NCBI GenBank assembly: GCA_003550945.1
Contig: PULL01000044.1
Location: forward strand, 1 to 22,142
DNA from: Thioalkalivibrio sp.
GTDB lineage: Bacteria > Pseudomonadota > Gammaproteobacteria > Ectothiorhodospirales > Ectothiorhodospiraceae
DNA: 22,142 nt
Direction: 5' to 3'
The position numbers and the translations under genes were made by a program. Below the pieces are notes generated by a model that saw nothing but the letters and a program-made list of their open reading frames with translations, made no database searches and had not been told where the DNA came from. Below, piece by piece: positions 14,710 through 21,833 of the stretch (position 1 is its first letter; the number at the start of each line of letters is the position of its first letter).

Positions 14710-15117
14710 TTAGCCGTTCAGCGCGGCGATGCCGGCACGGGCGACCTGCGCGTCCTGTTCGGGTTTCACGCCGGACACGCCGACAGCGGCAATGACCTGG
14801 CCTTCGTGCACGACCGGGATGCCCCCGGTCAGCAGCCCCTGCAGCACCGGCGCGGACAAAAAGGCGGTCCGGCCGCCGTTGATCATGTCCTCGAAGGCCT
14901 GCGTCTCCCGCCGCCCCAGCGCTGCGCTGCGCGCCTTTTCCGGGGCGACGTAACTCGCCATCGGCGCACAGCCATTCAGGCGCCGTAGCGCGAGCAGGTG
15001 TCCGCCGTCGTCGGTCACCGCGATGGTCACCGGCCAGCCGTTGCCTTCCGCCTCACGCTGCGCCGCGTCGAGGATGCGGTTGACCTGTTCCAGATCGAGC
15101 ACTGCCTTCTGCTGCAT
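14710..15117 (-). CDS. glcG: GlcG/HbpS-type heme-binding-like protein
   Basis: A 135-aa protein of the GlcG/HbpS (DUF336) family. Conserved segments are AVTDDGGHLLALRRLNGC (35-52), the GGIPV turn near residue 100 and the AAVGVSGVKPEQDAQVA motif near the C-terminus. Function in glycolate metabolism is not established; relatives bind heme or corrinoid or are accessory to dehydrogenases. The frame is open slightly upstream, but the ATG at 15117 has GGAG 9 nt ahead, giving MQQKAVLDLEQVNR. Position between glcF and glcB is the same as in E. coli, which supports the name. No secretion signal is visible, unlike some HbpS proteins. Confidence 0.93.
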   Translation of the reverse strand: MQQKAVLDLEQVNRILDAAQREAEGNGWPVTIAVTDDGGHLLALRRLNGCAPMASYVAPEKARSAALGRRETQAFEDMINGGRTAFLSAPVLQGLLTGGIPVVHEGQVIAAVGVSGVKPEQDAQVARAGIAALNG

Positions 15118-15171
15118 CGAATAATCTCCATCGTTTGGCAACACGGACCGGCGGACTGCAGCGCCGGTTCC

Positions 15172-16422
15172 TCAGATTCTGTCTGCGTCTCGGCTCATGG
15201 CCTCGTCGACGATCTCGATCCAGTGGCGCACCGGCGTGCGGCCGGCGCTCGCGAGGTGATTCTGGCAACCGATGTTCGCAGTCGCGATCAACTCCGGGCC
15301 ACCGGATTCCAGGGACCGGAGCTTCTGATCGCGCAGCGTGCGCGACAGCTCCGGCTGGGTGATGGAGTAGGTGCCGGCGGAGCCACAGCAGAGGTGCGCG
15401 TCGGGAACCGGGGTCAGGCGGAAGTCGAGGCGCGTGAGCACCTGCTCGACCGCCCCCGCCAGGCGCTGCCCGTGCTGCAGGGTGCAGGGGCTGTGGAACG
15501 CGATCTCCCGGTTGCCGCGCACCTGCAGCCGTTCAAGCGGCTCCTCGCGCAGGACCTCGACCAGGTCCAGTGCCCGGCGGCTGATTTCGGCAGCGCGGTC
15601 GGCGTATTTTGGGTCGTCGGCCAGCAGATGCCCGTAGTCCTTCACGAAGGCGCCGCAGCCACTTGCGGTCTGCACGATCGCTTCGGCCCCCGCCTCGATC
15701 GCCGGCCACCACGCATCGATGTTCGCGCGCGCGCGATCGAGTCCGTCGTCCTGGGCATTGAGGTGATAATCCAGCGCGCCACAACATCCTGCCTTCGGGG
15801 CGGCGATCAGGCTGATCCCCAGGCGGTCCAACACCCGGGCGGCCGCCGCGTTGGTGTTCGGGGAGAGCCCGGGTTGCACACAGCCTTCCAGAATCAGCAT
15901 CGTGCGGGGGTGCCGGCCGGCTTCGGGACGCCGGCCCGGATCTGCCGGGCGCGGAGGAATCTTCTCACGCAGGCTTCCCGGCAGCAGGGGTCGCGCGACA
16001 CGCCCCAGCGTGAAGAGCAGCGACGCCACCTGCGGCTGCACCATGCTCCGGCGCAGCAAGCCCCGGAACAGACGCTCGGGCAGACCGCGCGGAACGCGCG
16101 CCTCGATCTCCGCACGCCCAATGTCCACGAGCTTCCCGTACTCGACGCCCGAGGGGCAGGTGGTCTCGCAGTTGCGGCAGGTGAGACAGCGGTCCAGGTG
16201 CAGACGGGTCTGGGCGGTCGCAACGTCGGGGGCTTCCGGGTTTTCCAGCAACGCCTTCATCAGGTAAATGCGCCCGCGCGGACCATCGCGCTCGTCGCCG
16301 AGCAGCCGGTAGGTGGGGCAGGTCGCGTTGCAGAACCCGCAGTGCACGCAGCTGCGCAGGATACGGTCGGCCTCGCGGATATGCGGCTGGGCAAGAGCCT
16401 CGGGACTGAATCGGGTCTGCAT
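15172..16422 (-). CDS. glcF: Glycolate oxidase iron-sulfur subunit
   Basis: A 416-aa electron-transfer subunit of the membrane-associated glycolate dehydrogenase. It has two 4Fe-4S clusters: C25, C28, C31, C35 (CVHCGFCNATCP) and C79, C82, C85, C89 (CLTCRNCETTCP). Two cysteine-rich domains follow with CCG motifs, KAGCCGALDYH and HLCCGSAGTY, as in heterodisulfide-reductase-type proteins. All cluster ligands are present. The ATG at 16422 begins one base after the glcE stop (TGAGATG), so the two genes are translationally coupled. The longer open frame upstream lies inside glcE and is not used. Electrons from GlcD/GlcE flavins pass through it, probably to quinone (family knowledge). Confidence 0.97.
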   Translation of the reverse strand: MQTRFSPEALAQPHIREADRILRSCVHCGFCNATCPTYRLLGDERDGPRGRIYLMKALLENPEAPDVATAQTRLHLDRCLTCRNCETTCPSGVEYGKLVDIGRAEIEARVPRGLPERLFRGLLRRSMVQPQVASLLFTLGRVARPLLPGSLREKIPPRPADPGRRPEAGRHPRTMLILEGCVQPGLSPNTNAAAARVLDRLGISLIAAPKAGCCGALDYHLNAQDDGLDRARANIDAWWPAIEAGAEAIVQTASGCGAFVKDYGHLLADDPKYADRAAEISRRALDLVEVLREEPLERLQVRGNREIAFHSPCTLQHGQRLAGAVEQVLTRLDFRLTPVPDAHLCCGSAGTYSITQPELSRTLRDQKLRSLESGGPELIATANIGCQNHLASAGRTPVRHWIEIVDEAMSRDADRI

Positions 16423-16423
16423 C

Positions 16424-17506
16424 TCAGAGATCCGGGTACAGACGGCCGGGGTTGAAGATCCCGTTCGGATCCAGCCGTGCCCTGAGTTGCCGGTGGTACT
16501 TGAACAGCACCGGGGTGAGCGGGGTGAATGGCTCGGCGGCTCCCGGCGTGTAACAGGTGGCGTGCCCACCTGCCCGGACCGCAGCCTCGCGGACGGTGGC
16601 GGCCGGCGCATCACTCCGCAGCCAGCGCTGGGCGCCGGCCCAGTCGTACAGCCAGTCGCCGTCCAGTCCCAGGGCTGGGGTCACCTGCGGCACCGAGAGC
16701 CGCCACAGCGGTCGCGGGTCGTCGCTGGAGAAGAACGGCAGCTCCAGTTCGCGCAGCTGGTCCCAGAACGCGCCGTCCACCGCCTCGCCGCCCAGGCGTG
16801 CACGGTTGGCATCGACCGAACGCCCGCCACCCTCCAGGCGGAGGTACAGGGACCCATCGTGCCAGGCGGCACCGGCGAGTGGCACTGGCTGGCGTCCCCA
16901 CTTCGCGAGCTTCGTGCTCGCACTCTCGATCGGCAGCTGCAGCCGCAGGCTGTGCGAGGCCGCCGGACGCGGCAGCACCTTCAGCGAGACCTCGGTGATC
17001 AAGCCGAGCGTGCCCTGTGCGCCGGTGACCAGCCGGGAAACATCGTATCCGGCCACGTTCTTCATCACCTCGCCGCCGAAGCGCAGTTGCCTGCCTTCCC
17101 GGGTGATCAGGCGGGTTCCCAGAACGAAATCCCGCACCGCGCCACTCCAGGGCCGCCGCGGCCCGGAAAGTCCCGTGGCCACCATGCCGCCCACGGTAGC
17201 CGCCCGTCCGAAATGGGGCGGTTCGAACGCCAGCTGCTGGCCCGCGTCGGCGAGAGCCTGTTCAAGCTCGGACAAGGGGGTCCCGGCCCGCACCGAAACC
17301 ACCAGCTCCACTGGGTCGTAGTGGGTAATGCCGCGGTGCCCGGTCACATCGATTGCGGCACCCTCGACCGTGCGTCCGTAAAAGGCCTTCGTCCCGCCGC
17401 CTGCGATGCGCAGCGGTGTGCCGGACCGGTCGGCCTCGGCGACCTGCGCGCAGAGTGCTTCCGCGATATCACGGGCTGCGGCCGGGTTGCTGGCGGTGTC
17501 ACTCAT
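16424..17506 (-). CDS. glcE: Glycolate oxidase FAD-binding subunit
   Basis: A 360-aa second flavoprotein subunit of glycolate dehydrogenase, with a single PCMH-type FAD domain. FAD-binding segments are LRIAGGGTKAFYG (32-44), FGRAATVGGMVATGLSGPRR (98-117) and FVLGTRLITREGRQLRFGG, followed by NVAGYDVSRLVTGAQGTLGLITEVSLKVLPR. Its C-terminus reads LDPNGIFNPGRLYPDL, the usual ending of the family. It is shorter than GlcD, as expected. The ATG at 17506 has AGGA about 6 nt upstream. An unusually long 190-bp gap with hairpins separates it from glcD, whereas its stop is one base from glcF. Confidence 0.96.
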   Translation of the reverse strand: MSDTASNPAAARDIAEALCAQVAEADRSGTPLRIAGGGTKAFYGRTVEGAAIDVTGHRGITHYDPVELVVSVRAGTPLSELEQALADAGQQLAFEPPHFGRAATVGGMVATGLSGPRRPWSGAVRDFVLGTRLITREGRQLRFGGEVMKNVAGYDVSRLVTGAQGTLGLITEVSLKVLPRPAASHSLRLQLPIESASTKLAKWGRQPVPLAGAAWHDGSLYLRLEGGGRSVDANRARLGGEAVDGAFWDQLRELELPFFSSDDPRPLWRLSVPQVTPALGLDGDWLYDWAGAQRWLRSDAPAATVREAAVRAGGHATCYTPGAAEPFTPLTPVLFKYHRQLRARLDPNGIFNPGRLYPDL

Positions 17507-17557
17507 GGGTCGTCCTGACTGAAGGAGAAATCGGGTCTACCGGCCCAGATCCCGCAT

Positions 17558-17617
17558 CGCGGCGCCACTCTGGAGCGCCGCGGCTGGCGGGTGCTTTCGC
17601 AATCGGGGGCGAGCCCC
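17558..17617. repeat. Hairpin-rich spacer between glcD and glcE
   Basis: CGCGGCGC (17558-17565) pairs perfectly with GCGCCGCG (17575-17582) around a 9-nt loop. GGGGC (17606-17610) pairs with GCCCC (17613-17617) around GA. The 190-bp spacer has no ORF. It resembles a REP-like intergenic element, and could modulate mRNA stability or attenuate transcription inside the operon. Confidence 0.5.
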
Positions 17618-17696
17618 AGGTGCGCAAGCAGAAGCGGGCTCCTGCGCTCCGAGGGGATTTCTCCCGCGGCACACGGCGAGGGATTCCGGGCATCGT

Positions 17697-19196
17697 TCAG
17701 AATCTCGGCAGTTCGGGATGAGGCAGCTGGTTGTTGTGCACGTGCATCGCCCCATACTCCGCGCAGCGGGCGAGCGTCGGAATGTTCTTCCCGGGGTTCA
17801 GCAGCGTGTGCGGATCGAAGGCCGCTTTCACCGCGTGGAACAGCGTGATCTCGTCCGCCTCGAATTGCGTGCACATCTGGTTGATCTTCTCCCGGCCCAC
17901 GCCGTGTTCGCCGGTAATGGTTCCGCCGACCTCGACGCAGAGTTCGAGAATGCGGCCGCCGACGCGCTCGGCCAGCGCCAGCTCACCGTCGCGGTTGGCA
18001 TCGAACAGGATCAGCGGGTGCAGGTTGCCATCTCCGGCGTGGAATACGTTCGCGACGCGCAGACCGGATTCGTCGGACAGCTCCGCGATACCCTTCAGCA
18101 CGCGCGGCAGTTCGCGGCGCGGGATCGTCCCGTCCATGCAGTAGTAATCCGGCGACAGACGGCCGACCGCCGGAAACGCGTTCTTGCGCCCGGCCCAGAA
18201 GCGCGCGCGTTCCGCATCGTCCCGGGCCAGCGTGATCTGCGTGGCCCCGGCCTGCGCCAGCACCTCGCGTACCCGCTGGCAATCGTCGGCAACGTCCGCC
18301 TCGACACCGTCGAGTTCGCAGAGCAGGATCGCCTCCGCGTCGACCGGGTAGCCGGCGTGAATGAAATCCTCGGCGGCGCGGATCGCAAGGTTGTCCATCA
18401 TCTCGAGCCCACCCGGCACGATGCCGGCCGCGATGATGTCGCCAACCGCCCGGCCGGCCTTTTCCAGGTCGTCGAAGCTGGCCATGATGACCTTGGCGCT
18501 CTGCGGACGCGGCAGAAGCTTCACCGTGACCTCGGTGATCACCCCGAGCATGCCCTCCGATCCATTGAACAGCGCAAGCAGGTCGAAGCCCGGCGCGTCG
18601 AAGGCCTCGGAACCGATGGTGATCCGCTCCCCCTCGATGGTGACCACCTCCAGCGCCATCACGTTATGCACCGTGAGCCCGTATTTCAGGCAGTGCACAC
18701 CCCCGGCATTTTCCGCGACGTTGCCGCCGATGGAGCAGGCGATCTGAGAGGACGGATCCGGGGCGAAATAGAGCCCGTGCGGGGCCGCGGCCTCCGAGAT
18801 CGCCAGGTTGCGCACCCCGGGCTGCACGCGGGCAATCCGGGCGTCCGCGTCGAGTTCGAGAATCCTGTCGAACCGGGACATCACCAGCAGCACGCCCTGT
18901 TCCAGCGGCAATGCTCCGCCGGAAAGGCCGGTACCCGCGCCGCGGGTCACCACGGGCAGTCCCAGTTCATGGCAGGTTTGCATCAGGGTCACGACCTGGT
19001 CGACCGTCTCCGGCAGTGCGACCAGCATCGGCATCACGCGGTAGACGGAAAGGCCGTCACACTCGAACGGCCGACGGTCTTCGTCGCGGTGCAGCAGGGT
19101 CATGCCGGGAAGCGCTTCGCGCAGACGGGACAGAGCGAGTTCGGGATCGACCTTGGGGAGCGGGCCGTCCAGCCTTTCGTCGTACAGGATATTCAT
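17697..19196 (-). CDS. glcD: Glycolate oxidase catalytic (FAD-linked) subunit
   Basis: A 499-aa FAD-linked oxidase subunit, the same length as E. coli GlcD, oxidising glycolate to glyoxylate. The PCMH FAD domain shows PVVTRGAGTGLSGG (81-94), SSQIACSIGGNVAENAGG (149-166) and GFDLLALFNGSEGMLGVITE. The C-terminal domain carries VANVFHAGDGNLHPLI with its metal or substrate-binding histidines, and TGEHGVGREK. All appear intact. The ATG at 19196 (MNILYDERLDG) has AGGAAC upstream; the open frame beyond it is not conserved in character. It heads the glcDEFGB cluster. D-lactate dehydrogenases of this family look similar, but the presence of glcE, glcF, glcG and glcB in E. coli order makes glycolate the likely substrate. 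Confidence 0.97.
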   Translation of the reverse strand: MNILYDERLDGPLPKVDPELALSRLREALPGMTLLHRDEDRRPFECDGLSVYRVMPMLVALPETVDQVVTLMQTCHELGLPVVTRGAGTGLSGGALPLEQGVLLVMSRFDRILELDADARIARVQPGVRNLAISEAAAPHGLYFAPDPSSQIACSIGGNVAENAGGVHCLKYGLTVHNVMALEVVTIEGERITIGSEAFDAPGFDLLALFNGSEGMLGVITEVTVKLLPRPQSAKVIMASFDDLEKAGRAVGDIIAAGIVPGGLEMMDNLAIRAAEDFIHAGYPVDAEAILLCELDGVEADVADDCQRVREVLAQAGATQITLARDDAERARFWAGRKNAFPAVGRLSPDYYCMDGTIPRRELPRVLKGIAELSDESGLRVANVFHAGDGNLHPLILFDANRDGELALAERVGGRILELCVEVGGTITGEHGVGREKINQMCTQFEADEITLFHAVKAAFDPHTLLNPGKNIPTLARCAEYGAMHVHNNQLPHPELPRF

Positions 19197-19284
19197 GGGT
19201 GTTCCTGAATCACTGACGGGTGGCGCCGTGGGGCGCGGATTTCCAGAATGGTCGCGTACTGTATCGTCAAGCGTACCGCAGCAT

Positions 19285-19315
19285 CCCGTTCCCCGCATTC
19301 TTGCCGGGAAACGGG
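19285..19315. terminator. Hairpin between AEC transporter gene and glcD
   Basis: CCCGTTCCCCG (19285-19295) pairs with CGGGAAACGGG (19305-19315), one mismatch, around a 9-nt loop. It lies after the transporter gene and before glcD on the minus strand. No T-run follows, so it may be an attenuator, an mRNA 3'-end stabiliser or an inefficient terminator that separates the transporter from the glc genes. Confidence 0.4.
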
Positions 19316-19364
19316 GTGCCGTTAAGGCGCTGTGCCAACCTTGAGCCGCCTGGGCGCACCGCCT

Positions 19365-20264
19365 TCAGAAGCCCAGTGCGGCAAGCCAGAGCGGCAGCGT
19401 GAGCGCCGAGATCAGCGTGGCCGTACCCACGGTCGCGGCCACCAGTGGGCCGTCTCCACCCATGCGGGTGGTCAGGATGTAGGCGGACGACGCGGGCGGC
19501 AATGCGGCCAGCATCACCGCCGCGACGAGGTACTCGCCCTGCAGGCCGGCCAGAAGCGCCAGACCCAGTGCGATGGCGGGTACACCGAGGAGCTTGGCCG
19601 CAATGAAGTAGCCCACCAGGGCCTTCTGACGCGGTTCCATCAGGAAGCTCAGTCCGGCGCCGGTGGCGAGCAGCCCGAGCGGCAGCGCCGGTTCACCGAG
19701 GAACAGCAGCGTGGCCAACGCAAGGTCGGGCAGAGGCAGGCCGAGAGCGGACCACCCCAGTCCGGTGAACGTCGCCAGAATGAACGGGTTGCGCAGCAGT
19801 TCGCGCAGTATCGGCTGGCGGCCGTGGCGCGCAAGGGCCCAGACGGACGCCACGTTGGCCAGCGGGATCACGAAACCGGCTAGCAGTGCGAAGGCCGCGA
19901 TGCCGTCCGCCCCGAAAACGCCGCCGAGAAGGGCGATCCCGATGTAGGTGTTGAAGCGGAACGAGCACTGGAAGATCGACGCAAAGGCCTTGGGAGATGG
20001 TGCCAGCAACGGTCGTGCGGCGAGGCCGAGCAGCATGCCCCCGATCATGAAGCCGAAGCCGACCAGAATCATTGTGCCGCCTGCGCCGAGGTCGATCGGA
20101 CGACTGGCAAGCGTGCCGAACAGCAGTGCGGGAAACAGCACGTAGTAGACCAGCGCCTCGATACCGCGCCAGACCTCGGGGCCGAGCATGCCCATGCGCT
20201 TTAAAAGGTGGCCGAGCGCGATCAGCGCGACGATCGGAAAAAGGACGACGACTGTTTCAGACAT
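19365..20264 (-). CDS. AEC (auxin efflux carrier) family transporter, possible glycolate or organic-acid carrier
   Basis: A 299-aa integral membrane protein. It starts MSETVVVLFPIVALIALGHL, the standard AEC N-terminal helix. About 8-10 hydrophobic helices follow, with a broken helix around FRFNTYIGIALLGG and the conserved C-terminal ending LPPASSAYILTTRMGGD, which is typical of malate/auxin carriers of this family. Bacterial relatives (for example MdcF-like and YfdV-like proteins) move malonate, malate or other organic acids. The ATG at 20264 is chosen because the open frame further upstream runs into the thpR region and is hydrophilic; its ribosome binding site is weak. It lies 168 bp ahead of glcD on the same strand, in the place where a glycolate permease would be expected. 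The substrate is inferred from position only. Confidence 0.9.
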   Translation of the reverse strand: MSETVVVLFPIVALIALGHLLKRMGMLGPEVWRGIEALVYYVLFPALLFGTLASRPIDLGAGGTMILVGFGFMIGGMLLGLAARPLLAPSPKAFASIFQCSFRFNTYIGIALLGGVFGADGIAAFALLAGFVIPLANVASVWALARHGRQPILRELLRNPFILATFTGLGWSALGLPLPDLALATLLFLGEPALPLGLLATGAGLSFLMEPRQKALVGYFIAAKLLGVPAIALGLALLAGLQGEYLVAAVMLAALPPASSAYILTTRMGGDGPLVAATVGTATLISALTLPLWLAALGF

Positions 20265-20293
20265 GGCCCGGGTTGCGCTGCCCTCTGCGTGGT

Positions 20294-20308
20294 GGCCGGA
20301 ATCCGGCC
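20294..20308. promoter_or_regulatory. Perfect palindrome in the divergent AEC/thpR promoter region
   Basis: GGCCGGA-A-TCCGGCC sits midway in the 88-bp gap between the divergent transporter and thpR starts. A TATCCT hexamer at 20319-20324 could be a -10 for thpR. The dyad may be an operator, but GC-rich palindromes arise easily in this genome. Confidence 0.3.
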
Positions 20309-20352
20309 CATAAACCTCTATCCTAATCGTCTGGGGTCCGCGGAGGTTTGCC

Positions 20353-20883
20353 GTGACGGATAAAGAGCCCAAACGCAGAGTATTTTTCGCCCTATGGCCG
20401 GACGCGGAGCTACGCGCCGCGCTGGCGGCGCTTGCGCGTTCGATGCCTGCCAACGGCCGTCCGGTACCGGTCGCGCATTTCCATTTGACGCTGGCCTTTC
20501 CGGGAACCGTTGATCGGGCGAAGGTGGAGGATATGGCCGCAGGTGCGGATGCGTTGCGTCTGCCGAAGCTCCGCCTGATTCTGGACCGGCTCGGCTGGTT
20601 TCCACGGCCACGGGTCGCGTGGATCGGGCCTTCGCAGACGATGCCGGAGCTGGAAGCGTTGGCCGCCGATCTGCGGGACCTCTGCGAGGCGAGCGGGGTG
20701 CGGATGGAGGAGCGCCCATTCCGGCCGCACGTAACATTGCGCCGGTTCGTGACCCGCTTCGAGTCGATCGACGTCGAACCGCTGGATTGGCAGCCCGCGG
20801 AGATGGCGCTGATCGAGTCGGGGCAGCACGGGCATCCCGGACCCTACCAGGTGCTGCGCAGTTGGCCCCTTTCGCCGGATTGA
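20353..20883 (+). CDS. thpR: RNA 2',3'-cyclic phosphodiesterase (2'-5' RNA ligase family)
   Basis: A 176-aa 2H-phosphoesterase. The two catalytic HxTx motifs are present: HLTL (44-47, inside AHFHLTLAFPG) and HVTL (126-129, inside PFRPHVTLRRF). FFALWP (11-16) is the typical first strand. The family hydrolyses 2',3'-cyclic phosphate ends of RNA to 2'-phosphate and can form 2'-5' linkages in vitro. The start is GTG at 20353, supported by GGAGG at 20342-20346 with 6-nt spacing; the frame begins TDKEPKRRVFFALWP. It is divergent from the AEC transporter gene and followed by a terminator shared with the convergent downstream gene. It is not linked to the RNA ligase pair, but acts on related RNA ends. 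Confidence 0.95.
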   Translation: MTDKEPKRRVFFALWPDAELRAALAALARSMPANGRPVPVAHFHLTLAFPGTVDRAKVEDMAAGADALRLPKLRLILDRLGWFPRPRVAWIGPSQTMPELEALAADLRDLCEASGVRMEERPFRPHVTLRRFVTRFESIDVEPLDWQPAEMALIESGQHGHPGPYQVLRSWPLSPD

Positions 20884-20941
20884 ACCGCTGACCGGCTGGT
20901 CGTCGAGCAGGCCAGTCGAGCAGGCCAAAAGTTTCGGGCAG

Positions 20942-20970
20942 AAAAAAAGCCCGGTCCTTGCGGACCGGGC
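20942..20970 (-). terminator. Intrinsic terminator of the sulfur-globule-like gene
   Basis: Read on the minus strand: GCCCGGTCC, loop GCAA, GGACCGGGC, then seven T (complement of 20942-20948). A 9-bp perfect stem with a U-tract is a textbook intrinsic terminator. CTTT on the other side makes it weakly usable for thpR as well. Confidence 0.93.
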
Positions 20971-20999
20971 CTTTGGCATCAGCCGTACTCGGGACTGAT

Positions 21000-21413
21000 T
21001 TACTCGGCCGGAGCCTCTTCGGGCTGCTGCGGCTGGCCGTAGGGCATCATCGGCGCGCCCCACGGGCCACCGTGGTGCGGATGATAGCCGTAGCCGCCCC
21101 AAGGCTGGCCATAGCCGTAGCCATCGCCGTAGCCACGACCGTAGCCGCGCCCGAGGCCGCTGCCGCGCATGCCCATGTCGAAGTCGCTGAACATGTCGCC
21201 GAAGCCGAACATGTCGCCGAGGCCGCGGCCGTAGCCCGGGCCGCCGTAGCCGTAGCCGGGGCCGCCGTAGCCATAACCGGGGCCACCCCAACCCGGGCCG
21301 CCGTAGCCGGGGCCGCCCCAACCGGGACCGCCCCATTGGGCGCTGGCGTGCATCGGGATGGCAAAGGCGCCGACGAGAGCGGCTGCGGCCAGAAGCTTGA
21401 GGGAGTTGCGCAT
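21000..21413 (-). CDS. Exported Gly/Tyr/Pro-rich protein, sulfur globule protein-like
   Basis: A 137-aa protein. Residues 1-25 are a signal peptide ([17 protein letters not shown], cleavage after ASA). Residues 26-62 are tandem [17 protein letters not shown] units, then a short [14 protein letters not shown] segment, then more [15 protein letters not shown] repeats and a His-rich patch (YHPHHGG), ending in an acidic PEEAPAE tail. Composition, size and signal peptide match the Sgp envelope proteins (SgpA/B of Allochromatium) that coat periplasmic sulfur globules, and similar proteins annotated as the sulfur globule family in Thioalkalivibrio. Low-complexity composition makes homology uncertain; another glycine-rich envelope protein is the alternative. 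The start has AAGGA 8 nt upstream. The gene is monocistronic, with its own terminator and a long palindrome-rich upstream region. Confidence 0.75.
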   Translation of the reverse strand: MRNSLKLLAAAALVGAFAIPMHASAQWGGPGWGGPGYGGPGWGGPGYGYGGPGYGYGGPGYGRGLGDMFGFGDMFSDFDMGMRGSGLGRGYGRGYGDGYGYGQPWGGYGYHPHHGGPWGAPMMPYGQPQQPEEAPAE

Positions 21414-21546
21414 GTTTGGAATCCTTTTGGTTTGGGTAGAAGGCCCTCTGGATCCGCGGGGTCCGCGGGCAGCGCCAAGGGTGGAACGCTGCGGTTGCGA
21501 TGTGAGCCGTTACACCGGGGCTGGCCCTGAATGGCTTGGTTCCCCG

Positions 21547-21569
21547 CTAATCCATTAGAAATTGCTAAT
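21547..21569. promoter_or_regulatory. LysR-type operator candidate: three overlapping CTAAT/ATTAG half-sites
   Basis: CTAAT (21547-21551), ATTAG (21554-21558) and CTAAT (21565-21569) form two overlapping dyads: CTAAT-CC-ATTAG and ATTAG-N6-CTAAT. The second fits the T-N11-A architecture of LysR-family sites. They lie about 135-155 bp upstream of the sulfur-globule-like start codon. No regulator gene is adjacent. Confidence 0.45.
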
Positions 21570-21599
21570 ATGCAGTCAGGATACGGGAGGCGACGGGCG

Positions 21600-21646
21600 A
21601 TTGCAAGCAATAGTTCGAAAAAATCGAATCAGAACCGCGGTTCTGA
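21600..21646. terminator. Cluster of three perfect inverted repeats, probable ArsS terminator
   Basis: ATTGCAAGCAAT (21600-21611), TTCGA-A5-TCGAA (21614-21628) and TCAGAACCGCGGTTCTGA (21629-21646) follow one another almost without gap. Read on the minus strand, the last is an 8-bp hairpin (plus central GC) followed by TTCGATTTTTT, which fits termination of the ArsS transcript. The others may be operators. Confidence 0.5.
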
Positions 21647-21670
21647 ACGGGTTTTTTCATTAAACCCCGT
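21647..21670 (+). terminator. Hairpin with T-rich tail
   Basis: ACGGGTTT (21647-21654) pairs with AAACCCCGT (21662-21670) with one bulged C, loop TTTCATT, followed by ATTTTC. It abuts the preceding palindrome cluster. No plus-strand gene ends here, so its function is unclear. Confidence 0.35.
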
Positions 21671-21833
21671 ATTTTCATCGCCTTGACCCGATATCATGAC
21701 CTTGTGCTGCTGCGGGCCGGGGTGAAGGGCTGGTGGATTTAACCCCCTACCATACAGATCAACCGCGGCGATGGCCAATCGCCACCCGGGTCAAGCGCCT
21801 GACCTGCCGTGCTCCCTTTCTCTGCCCGGGGCA

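Larger units (their letters stand above)
21414..21833. other. Palindrome-rich intergenic region upstream of the sulfur-globule-like gene
   Basis: This 420-bp stretch has no convincing ORF and is more AT-rich in its centre than its surroundings. It holds a LysR-type dyad (21547-21569), four closely packed inverted repeats (21600-21670), and GGCGAT-N5-ATCGCC at 21767-21783 just beyond the ArsS stop codon. It serves as the promoter region of the minus-strand gene at 21413 and as the 3' end of the ArsS transcript. Confidence 0.6.

Noticed and set aside
12442..14988. 848-codon open frame on the plus strand
   Set aside because: It is antisense to malate synthase G and glcG, whose protein families are unmistakable. 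The translation is Arg/His/Gln-rich, as expected for the shadow of a GC-rich gene.
17718..19208. 496-codon open frame on the plus strand
   Set aside because: Antisense shadow of glcD, with no recognisable domain and biased composition.
21030..21340. Short tandem repeats suggestive of a CRISPR or satellite array
   Set aside because: They are the codon-level repeats of the Gly-Pro-Tyr-rich protein, with no spacers of constant length.
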